Below are positions 1-7,461 of a stretch of 27,359 nt of DNA, piece after piece. Position 1 is the stretch's first letter. Each line of letters begins with the position of its first letter. Both the position numbers and the translations under genes were made by a program. The stretch is from DASPKX01 sp035627835 (lineage in GTDB: Bacteria; Verrucomicrobiota; Verrucomicrobiia; Limisphaerales; SXQI01), in NCBI GenBank assembly GCA_035627835.1, contig DASPKX010000114.1:1-27359 (forward strand), in the 5' to 3' direction. A model generated the notes under the pieces. It searched no databases. It saw only the letters and a list, made by a program, of their open reading frames with translations, and was not told the DNA's origin.

Positions 1-1
1 A

Positions 2-1105
2 CGAATATCTCCCCTGCCCGTTCACCAGATTGTCTGGAGCGTTGAAGTGCTCCCAAGCAACCTGCCCAACACGCAGACAGCGGTGGTGGTCATTGTTCCG
101 AGGGATGTTATTGAAGGGTTCCTCGGGCGGCTCGAAGAGGCTGGTTACGTTCCGGATCGCATTGAATTTCCCTATCTGCACCAATTAGTGATCCCGCCGC
201 AGGAGCAGGACGGGGTGTGGCTCTATCCGCTTCAGGAAGGTGGCAAACGGCTTTGCCTGGCGGCGTGGTGGTTCATGGGTTCGTTGCAGCACCTGCAGCT
301 GATCCATCTGACGGGGGAAAATTGGCAATCGCTCCTCCAGGACCAACTCAGTGAGACGTCCTGGGCTGGAGAAGTGGAAGGATGGCTAACGACACCGTTC
401 CGCTGGCATGTGATCGCTCCGCCTGAGGAAAGCGCGGAGTGGGAAGGATTAATTCGCCAATGGTCTGATGCTCCGATCGCTACCTCGCAACCGAAACTGA
501 CGCCGCAATTGGCGGAGGTCTCCGCAGCCCGCAGCGCGAGGGGCGAGTCCCATGCGAACCTTTTGCCGACGGAGCATGCCGCCCGATATCACCAACAATT
601 TGTGGACCGGCTTTGGATGCGCGGTCTGGCGGGCGTGTTCCTGATCTACGTCTTTGGAGTGCTCGCGTACTTCGGCGCCCTGCAGTATCTCAAAATAAAG
701 AACTCGAGCTTGCAGACGCAGGTGGCGGGGCTCGCGCAGAGCTACACCAACACGCTCCAGCTCAAGGAGCGCATCCAGGTGATGGAGGATCAAAAGATCC
801 TCAAGTTTGCCGCGTTAGACTGCTTCCGCGCAGCGGCGGAGCAACTCCCCGAAGGCATGACGTTGAGCAGCTTTCAGTTTGGGCGCGGTTCGGAAACGCC
901 GACAGTAACGCTGCGAGGGAGCGCTCCTTCTGATGAACCGGGCAAGGTGAACGATTACAATGACGCGCTGCGGAATTTAACCGTAAACGGAGAGCCGCTC
1001 TTCCGCCGGGTCACACCGCCGACTTCCACTATTAGGGGTGGCGTGGCTGGCAGCCAAAGCATTGAGTGGAGCTTTTCGGCAGAGATGGCCGTGCTGGAAC
1101 GATGA
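2..1105 (+). CDS. Type II secretion / type IV pilus inner-membrane protein, GspL or PilM-PilN-like (5' partial)
   Basis: The reading frame is open to the left edge, so the true start lies outside the window. A GTG at 47 is in frame but sits inside continuous coding sequence and is probably not the start. The first part (VVVIVPRDVIEGFLGRLEEA, then a beta-rich stretch) resembles the end of a PilM/GspL actin-like cytoplasmic domain. A single membrane segment follows (about 630-690, GLAGVFLIYVFGVLAYFGAL), then a coiled stretch and a small periplasmic domain as in PilN/GspL. In known systems this protein ties the cytoplasmic ATPase to the periplasmic part of the inner-membrane platform. The stop overlaps the next start (ATGA), pointing to translational coupling with the GspM/PilO-like gene. 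The architecture is clear; whether it is best named GspL or a PilM-N fusion cannot be settled without the missing part. Confidence 0.75.
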   Translation, partial: RISPLPVHQIVWSVEVLPSNLPNTQTAVVVIVPRDVIEGFLGRLEEAGYVPDRIEFPYLHQLVIPPQEQDGVWLYPLQEGGKRLCLAAWWFMGSLQHLQLIHLTGENWQSLLQDQLSETSWAGEVEGWLTTPFRWHVIAPPEESAEWEGLIRQWSDAPIATSQPKLTPQLAEVSAARSARGESHANLLPTEHAARYHQQFVDRLWMRGLAGVFLIYVFGVLAYFGALQYLKIKNSSLQTQVAGLAQSYTNTLQLKERIQVMEDQKILKFAALDCFRAAAEQLPEGMTLSSFQFGRGSETPTVTLRGSAPSDEPGKVNDYNDALRNLTVNGEPLFRRVTPPTSTIRGGVAGSQSIEWSFSAEMAVLER

Positions 1106-1785
1106 AACAATCGATTTTCGACAAACTAAACCTGCGCCCGCAAGAACGGCGGATCGTGGTTGGCGTCGGCGTATTGGTGTTTGTGATCATCAACATCATG
1201 TTTGTGTGGCCCCAATTCAGCCAATGGGGAGAGGTCCAGAACCAGATGGGGCGGTCGCAATCAACCTTCGACCGCTATCAAAAGGAATTAGCGAACAAGC
1301 CGACGTACGAAAAGCGGCTGCGCTCGCTGGAGCAAGAGGGCTCGCAGGTTTTGACGGAGGAACTGCAGCTTGACCGCATCATCGCCTCCCAAGCGGCTTC
1401 CGCTGGCTTGATCTTGAACCAATCCCAACGCGTTCCTCGCGGAATTGGCGCAAATGCGAACCAGTTCTTTGAGGAGCAGGCGCAGAATATCACTTACTCC
1501 GGCGGGCCCGCGTCGCTCGTTAATTTCCTAGTTAAACTCGCGTCCGATAATTCGATGATGCGGGTTCGAGAGCTGCGGGTGCAACCCGACCCGAGCCAAA
1601 CACGTTTTTCTGGAACAATGACGATTGTGGCTTCGTTCCAAAGGAAAGCCCCAGCTACGCCTGCCCCACGCGCGTTGCCCGCGCCAGCCAAGGCAGCGGC
1701 GGCGCCTTCGGGCAAATCCGCCACAAACACTTCCCCCGCTCCGGGCGCTGCCCCCAAACGGCAAACGCCAACGAACACAAAGTAA
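1102..1785 (+). CDS. Type II secretion / pilus platform protein, GspM or PilO-like
   Basis: This 227-residue protein has a short cytoplasmic N-terminus, one membrane segment (about residues 15-38, IVVGVGVLVFVIINIMFVWP), a coiled-coil-prone stretch, and a small alpha/beta periplasmic domain, the layout of GspM and PilO. The last ~40 residues are rich in Pro, Ala and Thr and look disordered. The ATG at 1102 overlaps the upstream stop (ATGA); an in-frame ATG at 1066 would overlap the upstream gene and lies before the natural junction. The L-M-D gene order supports the role: GspM/PilO pairs with GspL/PilN in the inner-membrane platform. Sequence identity in this family is low, so the call rests on topology and neighbours. 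Confidence 0.7.
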   Translation: MKQSIFDKLNLRPQERRIVVGVGVLVFVIINIMFVWPQFSQWGEVQNQMGRSQSTFDRYQKELANKPTYEKRLRSLEQEGSQVLTEELQLDRIIASQAASAGLILNQSQRVPRGIGANANQFFEEQAQNITYSGGPASLVNFLVKLASDNSMMRVRELRVQPDPSQTRFSGTMTIVASFQRKAPATPAPRALPAPAKAAAAPSGKSATNTSPAPGAAPKRQTPTNTK

Positions 1786-1795
1786 TTCCCCATTT

Positions 1796-4348
1796 ATGGC
1801 GCTCATACGCACTACCACACTGCTGTTGGCCAGCTTGCTTCCGCTGCTGGCGCAAACCAATCAGGCGCCTCCTGGAGGTGGTTTCCCGCCTCCGAGCCCG
1901 ACTCCCCAGATTGCGACGAACGCTCCACGTTTGTTCCGGTCGCAAAACACCAATGACCGTGGCGGTTTGCAACGGCCACGGAGGCTCCCAACGGCCCCTG
2001 GAGCCATGCCCAATCTTTCTGGCAATGTCGCGCCAGCAGCAACAAACGTCATTGTTCCCCCCCCAGTGATCAACACGTTGCCCGTGCCGGTGGTGACGCC
2101 GGTTCCAACGGCGGATCAGACGGCGAGTCCGGCTGCGGACGGAGCAGCGGTTCCGAACGTGGGTGTTCCAGCCGGGCAGGTTCCGACTGTCACGACACCG
2201 GCGCCAACGACCACTTTGCCACAACCTGGTGTGCAGCTTCCGCAGCCAGGAACTCAGCTTCCGCAGCCTGGCACGCAGCTCCCTTCGCCAGGCGCTGACC
2301 CGAATGCTCCGGCGGTTGCGACTGGCCCTGGAGAAACAATTATCACTGGCGGGCCCGTCCCGGTGCTGCAATTCCAACAGGAGAGCATTGAGAACGTGTT
2401 AGACACGTACAGCCAACTGTCGGGCAAAGTAATCCTGCGCCCATCGAACCTTCCAGCTGTTCCGATCACCCTAAAGACTGAAGGGCTAACTGTTCCTGAA
2501 GCTTTGCAAGCGATCGAAGCCACCTTGGCATTAAACCAACTGACGATGGTGCCCTTGGGAGACAAGTTCATTAAGCTGGTGCCTTCAGTGCAAGCGTTGC
2601 AGGAAGGTGGGCGCATCACTGAACTGTCAGGCGCGCAGCTTCCAGAGACGGAAGAGTTCGTGACGAAAATCGTGAAGCTGAAAGTCGCGAAGCCCTCGGA
2701 AATTCAGCCGCTGTTTGCGACCTTCACGAAGAACCCCGCCGCGATCACGGCGGTGGACAGCAATAACACACTGATCCTTCGCGACTACGCTTCGAACGTG
2801 AAGCGAATGCTGGAGATTATTGAGCGCATTGATGTGCCTGCGGAGATCGATTTCAAACTGGAGGTTATCCCGATCAAATATGGCCGGGTCGCGGACATTT
2901 ACCAGACGATGAACGCGCTCATCACGGGCGCGAGCGGTGGGACAGCAGGATCGCCTGCCACAGGGGGCTCCACTCTTGGTGGGGGTTTCGGTGGTGGGGG
3001 GTTTGGCGCCGGCGGCTTCGGCGGTGGTGGGTTCGGCGGGATGAACCGCTCCGGATTCGGCGGGATGGGTGGTGGCATGGGGGGGATGAACCGCTCGGGC
3101 TACGGGGGAATGAGTGGCGGCTTTGGCGGGGGCTATGGCTCACGGGGCGGCATGGGCACTTACTACCCACAAGGAAATGGCCAGGAACCCGCGCAAGGCC
3201 AAGGGTACGGTGAAGGGCTTTATTATCCGCAACAAGCGGCTGTGGTTGGGGGAACGACAGGCAATCAATCTTCCTTCCAAAACAACCTTAATCGTCTGGT
3301 GAATCGCGCGAGCAATCCGAACCAGATCCAGGTATTGGAGAACGCGCATATCGTCCCTGACGAGCGCTCCAACCGCCTGCTTATCTTCGCAAACAAGCGT
3401 GACATGGATATGATCACGAACATCGTCGCGAAGGTGGATGTGCTCCTGGCGCAGGTGATGATCGAGGCGGTCGTCATGGAAGTGAGCCTCGAGGATGGTT
3501 ACAACTTCGGCGTCAGCGCGACGCAGAATCCACGGCGGTTCGGGGCAGATTTCACGGGGTTCGGCGGGTATAACACAGGCCCTTCCCTGCTGAGCGGCGT
3601 GACGAACCTGAGCAACCTCGGCGAAGGGTTTTCTTATTGGGGCCGCGTGGGGAACGAACTGGACATTGCGGTCCAGGCAATCGCCACAGATAGCAAAGCA
3701 AATGTTGTCTCCAGGCCGCGCATCATCACGTCGCACGCGATTCCGGGGAGTTTCTTCATCGGCGAAACTGTTCCGTACGTCACAGGCTTCACGGATTACG
3801 GAGGTGTGATCGGTGGCGGGCTTTCGACTCGGTCGTCCATTGACCGCGCGCAAGTTGGTTTCAACCTCGACGTGATTCCGTTCATCACGCCAGACGGGTT
3901 GATCGTGATGCAGATCTCGCAGAACTTTGACACCCGCGGCGCGGACGTGGTGATTGAGGGCAACCCAATTCCAATTATCAATAATCGCCAGGCAGCATCC
4001 GTGCTGACGATGCGGGACGGCGACACCATCATGATGGGCGGGTTCATCACGGACGCAAAAAGTGAGAGCAAGTCTGGTGTGCCGGTGCTCAAAGACATTC
4101 CTGGGCTGGGCGTTTTGTTTCGCTCAAAGTCCAAGAGCAATGATCGGACGGAGTTGATCGTGCTGTTGAGGGCCAAGGTGCTGGACACGCCAGAGGATGC
4201 GGCGATCCTGGCGGAATCCGAAAAGATGCAGCTTCCGGGCGTCCGCGCGGCAGAGCGTGAAAATCGTGAAGCTCACGAGAAGCGCCTCGAGGAAGTCCGA
4301 AAAGAAGAGCGCAAAGCGCGGGATAAAGCAGCGAAGCGGGGACGCTAA
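1796..4348 (+). CDS. gspD: Type II secretion system secretin GspD
   Basis: This 850-residue outer-membrane secretin forms the exit channel. The ATG at 1796 gives a clean signal peptide (MALIRTTTLLLASLLPLLAQ); the longer frame from 1625 runs backwards through gspM and is rejected. A ~180-residue Pro/Thr/Val-rich region follows, including four PQPGxQL-type heptads (about 2221-2290). Next come N0 (FQQESIENVLDTYSQLSGKV onward), N1 (TKIVKLKVAKPSEIQPLF), N2 (EVIPIKYGRVADIYQTMNAL) and the secretin barrel, with the family end motif VPVLKDIPGLGVLFRS. A glycine-rich then Gln/Tyr-rich insertion of ~130 residues (about 2930-3325) splits N2. The C-terminus is a charged, helical tail of ~50 residues. No good Shine-Dalgarno precedes the start, which lies 10 bases after gspM. 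The stop overlaps the convergent permease gene by 4 bases. Confidence 0.92.
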   Translation: MALIRTTTLLLASLLPLLAQTNQAPPGGGFPPPSPTPQIATNAPRLFRSQNTNDRGGLQRPRRLPTAPGAMPNLSGNVAPAATNVIVPPPVINTLPVPVVTPVPTADQTASPAADGAAVPNVGVPAGQVPTVTTPAPTTTLPQPGVQLPQPGTQLPQPGTQLPSPGADPNAPAVATGPGETIITGGPVPVLQFQQESIENVLDTYSQLSGKVILRPSNLPAVPITLKTEGLTVPEALQAIEATLALNQLTMVPLGDKFIKLVPSVQALQEGGRITELSGAQLPETEEFVTKIVKLKVAKPSEIQPLFATFTKNPAAITAVDSNNTLILRDYASNVKRMLEIIERIDVPAEIDFKLEVIPIKYGRVADIYQTMNALITGASGGTAGSPATGGSTLGGGFGGGGFGAGGFGGGGFGGMNRSGFGGMGGGMGGMNRSGYGGMSGGFGGGYGSRGGMGTYYPQGNGQEPAQGQGYGEGLYYPQQAAVVGGTTGNQSSFQNNLNRLVNRASNPNQIQVLENAHIVPDERSNRLLIFANKRDMDMITNIVAKVDVLLAQVMIEAVVMEVSLEDGYNFGVSATQNPRRFGADFTGFGGYNTGPSLLSGVTNLSNLGEGFSYWGRVGNELDIAVQAIATDSKANVVSRPRIITSHAIPGSFFIGETVPYVTGFTDYGGVIGGGLSTRSSIDRAQVGFNLDVIPFITPDGLIVMQISQNFDTRGADVVIEGNPIPIINNRQAASVLTMRDGDTIMMGGFITDAKSESKSGVPVLKDIPGLGVLFRSKSKSNDRTELIVLLRAKVLDTPEDAAILAESEKMQLPGVRAAERENREAHEKRLEEVRKEERKARDKAAKRGR

Positions 4349-5412
4349 ACCGCGTTTTGGGCCGAGCGTTGCTGCCAAACGTCCAGGAGTCCTAGCGTGA
4401 CTGAAAGGATTAGCGGCCCAAGGACCAGCCCGGCGGCGCCGAAGAGAAAGAGCCCGCCGCCTATTGCGAGAAAAACAAGCAAAGTGTGCACTTGGCTGCG
4501 GCGACCGATGAGAATGGGGTATAAGATGTTATCGATGAGACTGACCACCAACCCGCCCCAGGCGGTGAGGATGAGCGCTTTCATCCAATGCCCTTCGAGC
4601 GCGAGGAGGATCGCCGCAGGCACCCAGACCACGAATGCGCCAAGGATCGGGACGATGCCGAGAAGGCCCATGATGACGCCCCAAAGCAGCGGCGCAGGCA
4701 AACCGAGCCACCAGAACATGAGGCCGCCGAGAACGCCCTGGACCACGGAAACAGCGACGGTGCCGTACACTGTGGCCGCGATCATGTCGGTAACCGAAGT
4801 GAAGAGGCCCTGCGCTTCTCGTTCACTCAAGGGGAGGAGCCGCTTGAGCGCAGCCAACGCCTGGTCGTGGTCCCTGAATAAATAGAAGAGAAAAAAGAAG
4901 GTGAGCAACAACTCAACCACGCCCCAGGCTCCGCCTGTGACCAGTGACGCCGCTTTGGTGGAGAGCCAGGTGGCGGCTTGCTGCAGAGGCGCGGAGAGAT
5001 CCATTTCAAAGCCAGCCCGGCGCATGATGCTGGCGACCCTCGGACGCTGCTCGACGATTTTCTTCCATCGACCGGCCTGGATTTCCGTCTGCAAAGTTTC
5101 GATTCCCTTTGTGGCTTCGGACGCAAGGCGCTGCGCCACAATCATCACCGCGCCCGTGATGAAAAAGGCAACGAGCAAAGTGGAGATGGCAGCGGCGGGA
5201 TTCACTCGGCGGACCCGAATTAACACGCGTTCGTGCAGCGGCAGCATGGCAATGGCCAAAGCCAACGCCCAGGCGAGAGGCGACAGGAATGGCCGGGCCA
5301 ATAGGAATGAGAGCCACAGCGCAATGCCGATCCCTGCGAAGAGAGCAACCGCGCCGAAACGTGCGGGCGTCCCGCCCGTCTCCGCACCTGAATTTGTTTG
5401 GTTATCGCCCAT
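4345..5412 (-). CDS. AI-2E family transporter (PerM-like permease)
   Basis: This 355-residue protein with about eight hydrophobic segments fits the AI-2E transporter family (PF01594). Paired N-terminal membrane segments (ALFAGIGIALWLSFLLARPF and LAWALALAIAMLPLHERV) are followed by a soluble helical section of about 70 residues. The core motif region (LPAPLLWGVIMGLLGIVPIL) and a C-terminal pair of segments (LLVFLAIGGGLFLFGAAGLV) follow; the GxxPxxG-like glycine/proline pattern is typical. Family members are described as autoinducer-2 exporters, Na+/H+ antiporters or general permeases, so the substrate is not predicted here. The start is ATG at 5412 with only a weak upstream GGGTAA. tRNA-Gly lies 60 bases upstream on the same strand, so read-through from the tRNA promoter is possible. 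The TAG stop shares bases with the gspD stop. Confidence 0.88.
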   Translation of the reverse strand: MGDNQTNSGAETGGTPARFGAVALFAGIGIALWLSFLLARPFLSPLAWALALAIAMLPLHERVLIRVRRVNPAAAISTLLVAFFITGAVMIVAQRLASEATKGIETLQTEIQAGRWKKIVEQRPRVASIMRRAGFEMDLSAPLQQAATWLSTKAASLVTGGAWGVVELLLTFFFLFYLFRDHDQALAALKRLLPLSEREAQGLFTSVTDMIAATVYGTVAVSVVQGVLGGLMFWWLGLPAPLLWGVIMGLLGIVPILGAFVVWVPAAILLALEGHWMKALILTAWGGLVVSLIDNILYPILIGRRSQVHTLLVFLAIGGGLFLFGAAGLVLGPLILSVTLGLLDVWQQRSAQNAV

Positions 5413-5472
5413 GAGTTACCCAGCCGTGACACTACCGGTTTTAGCGGAGGTTGGGAACGGGCGGAAAAGAAT

Positions 5473-5546
5473 TGGAGCGGGTGACGGGAATCGAACCCGC
5501 ATGGCCAGCTTGGAAGGCTGGAACTCTACCATTGAGCTACACCCGC
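5473..5546 (-). tRNA. tRNA-Gly (anticodon TCC), CCA encoded
   Basis: Read on the minus strand, a 7-bp acceptor stem (GCGGGTG with CACCCGC) encloses a D-arm (AGCTCAATGGTAGAGT), an anticodon stem CCAGC/GCTGG with loop CTTCCAA, and a T-arm with GGTTCGATTCC. The anticodon TCC (plus-strand bases 5512-5514) reads GGA and other glycine codons. The discriminator T is followed by an encoded CCA (5473-5475). All stems pair fully, so the gene looks intact. No intron is present and no integrase or duplicated 3' end lies nearby. Confidence 0.96.
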
Positions 5547-5548
5547 CC

Positions 5549-5585
5549 GCAGCAGAGGCTTCACTTTACGCAGCAGCAGAGGCTT
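5549..5585. repeat. 13-base direct repeat beside tRNA-Gly
   Basis: GCAGCAGAGGCTT occurs at 5549-5561 and again at 5573-5585, a spacing of 24 bases. The two copies flank the -10 region of the tRNA promoter; the right copy carries the GAGG that probably serves as ribosome-binding site for the gene at 5590. It may be a small local duplication. Confidence 0.7.
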
Positions 5586-5590
5586 GTCAA
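5563..5590 (-). promoter_or_regulatory. Sigma-70-type promoter of tRNA-Gly
   Basis: On the minus strand a perfect -35 box TTGACA (5585-5590) is followed after 16 bases by TAAAGT (5563-5568), which matches four of six bases of the -10 consensus. The predicted transcript would start near 5556, about 10 bases before the mature tRNA end at 5546, which is a normal leader. The -35 box includes the first base of the ATG of the divergent gene at 5590. Confidence 0.6.
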
Positions 5591-7461
5591 TGAAACGCGC
5601 CACCCACTTACCATTGTTCATTTTCCGCGAAATCCCGGTCGTTTGGCGGACGCTCCTCCTCCTGCTTCTGGCGGTCCAGCCCCTTAGATCCCAAGTGGTG
5701 ATCACCAACGCGGACCCTGCTGAGGTTCTCTCTGCCATCCGCGCTGGCGGACATATCCGCCTTGGGTTTGTTGGATCCGTTGGCTTTTCGAATGCCATTC
5801 CTATCAGCACGGATGTCACTATCGAAGGCTTGGATCGAGCATCTAATATCCTGAGCGGCTCCTCGGTGACGCGCCTGTTTGTGGTTGAGCCAACGGGCAT
5901 CCTTCGTTTGAGAAATGTCAGCCTCGTGAGTGGCCGGGTGACGCCGACGACAATTACGAACGGCATTATCCAGAGCTATGCGGGCGCCGGCATCTACAAC
6001 GACCGGGGGACAGTTGAAGCTTACAACAGCTCGTTCTCAACTCACTCCGTTGTCGGGCCCGCAGCGCAAGCTGGCGCCGACAACGCAACGTTCGACGGCC
6101 AAAATGGGGAGGACGCCATCGATGTTTATGGCGCTGCGATCTACAACAACAGCGGCTCTATCTTCCTCAGCAACTGCATCGTGCATCGCAACGATCTGAG
6201 CGCTGGGAACGGGGGCAAAGGAGGGAACGGCGGCAACTTTGGCAATGGGCGCAATGGCGGGCGCGGTGGGCGCGGCGGAAGCGCTTACGGGAGCGGGCTG
6301 TATTCCCTCGGCGGCAGCGTGACACTTTCGGGAGTTTATTTCGCCACGAACACCGCCATTGGTGCGACCGGCGGCCAAGGTGGAACCGGTGGCGGTGTGC
6401 TTGGGCGCCACGGCTCCACAGGCGAGACCGGTCATGGCGGCGGCGCGGTGTCGCAAAGCGGCGGAGCCTTGATGGTGGAGGGATCGGTTTTCGAAGGTAA
6501 TCGAGCTGTGGGGGGCAATGGAGCGACCGGCCTGGCGGGACAGCAAAGTTTCGAGGGCCAGAACGGGCAATCGGGCGGGACAGGTGTTGGGGCGGGCATT
6601 TACGCGCTGACCGATCTCACGATTCAGAATTCCATTTTTGTTCGCAACAGTTCGGTCGGAGGCGTGGGTGGAGCGGGAGGGGCTGGGGGCCCAACTTCCT
6701 TCGGCAGTGATGGCGGCGATGGTGGTGTGGGCGGGCCAGCTTTTGGCGGGGGCGTTCTTGTGGGTGGCGGCTTTCGGGCGACTATTCTGAACTCGACCTT
6801 CCATGACAACATTTTGACTCCGGGGCTCGGGGGCGCTGGCGGGGCAGGAAGCGGGTTCACGGGGCGGCGTGGGAGTGACGGCCCGTTAGGTGAGGCTGCT
6901 GGCGCGGCCCTTTACAGTCCGGGCCTGTCCGATGTGGCAAACTCGATTTTTGCGTTCAGCCGAGGTGGGGGGAATTTAGCGGGGAATATTAACGATCTCG
7001 GCGGGAACCTCAGCACCGACCGCAGCTACGATCTTCATGGGCCCAACAGTGCGTATCCCATTGACCCGCGCCTGCTGCCACTCCGATTTATCACCTCGCG
7101 GTTCGCGCCGATCATGGGTTTGCGGGCGGATAGTCCAGCTCTCGGCCGCGCGCTGCCCCAATATGCGCCTGCGCTCGACATTCGGGGGTTGCCACGAGGA
7201 GCGGGAGCTGCTTCAGGGGCCTACCAATTACCGGCTCAACCAGTCCTCCGGATAAGCCGAATCGCATCGACGAACACAAATGTGGTTCGCTTGATCGTTC
7301 CAATCACCTCGCCCGAAACCCGGGTTGAGAGCACAACCAACATTGTGAACCCGTTTGCATGGACGCTCCGCACAAACGTCGTACAGCAAACGGGCACATC
7401 GCTTGTGCTCGATGTGCCCGCCACGAATCGAATGGAATTTTTTCGGGTAATCGTTCCTTAA
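5590..7461 (+). CDS. Secreted glycine-rich right-handed beta-helix protein
   Basis: The protein has 623 residues. The ATG at 5590 has GAGG (5579-5582) seven bases upstream and starts a long signal peptide with hydrophobic core VVWRTLLLLLLAVQPLRSQ; an in-frame TTG at 5584 is rejected because it would crowd that site. Residues ~35-140 look like beta-helix coils. From residue 146 a unit of 48-54 residues repeats six times, each a coil motif such as NSIFVRN followed by a glycine-rich GGxGGxG loop (starts near residues 146, 194, 247, 298, 347, 401; a partial unit at 451). The C-terminal ~75 residues form a separate beta domain ending in FFRVIVP, an ending I associate with secreted verrucomicrobial proteins. 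It is likely exported, perhaps surface-bound. The overall look is that of polymorphic outer-membrane/PGRS-like proteins; no catalytic motif is recognisable. The stop interlocks with that of the convergent gene. Confidence 0.8.
   Translation: MKRATHLPLFIFREIPVVWRTLLLLLLAVQPLRSQVVITNADPAEVLSAIRAGGHIRLGFVGSVGFSNAIPISTDVTIEGLDRASNILSGSSVTRLFVVEPTGILRLRNVSLVSGRVTPTTITNGIIQSYAGAGIYNDRGTVEAYNSSFSTHSVVGPAAQAGADNATFDGQNGEDAIDVYGAAIYNNSGSIFLSNCIVHRNDLSAGNGGKGGNGGNFGNGRNGGRGGRGGSAYGSGLYSLGGSVTLSGVYFATNTAIGATGGQGGTGGGVLGRHGSTGETGHGGGAVSQSGGALMVEGSVFEGNRAVGGNGATGLAGQQSFEGQNGQSGGTGVGAGIYALTDLTIQNSIFVRNSSVGGVGGAGGAGGPTSFGSDGGDGGVGGPAFGGGVLVGGGFRATILNSTFHDNILTPGLGGAGGAGSGFTGRRGSDGPLGEAAGAALYSPGLSDVANSIFAFSRGGGNLAGNINDLGGNLSTDRSYDLHGPNSAYPIDPRLLPLRFITSRFAPIMGLRADSPALGRALPQYAPALDIRGLPRGAGAASGAYQLPAQPVLRISRIASTNTNVVRLIVPITSPETRVESTTNIVNPFAWTLRTNVVQQTGTSLVLDVPATNRMEFFRVIVP

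Noticed and set aside
1625..1795. Upstream extension of gspD
   Set aside because: It overlaps gspM and would put 57 basic residues before an evident signal peptide.
3140..3853. A 237-codon minus-strand open frame inside gspD
   Set aside because: It lies opposite the conserved secretin core; Arg/His-rich translation typical of an antisense shadow.
5473..5546. tRNA-Gly as an attachment site of an integrated element
   Set aside because: There is no integrase, no duplicated tRNA 3' end and no foreign gene content nearby; the 13-base repeat is on the 5' side.
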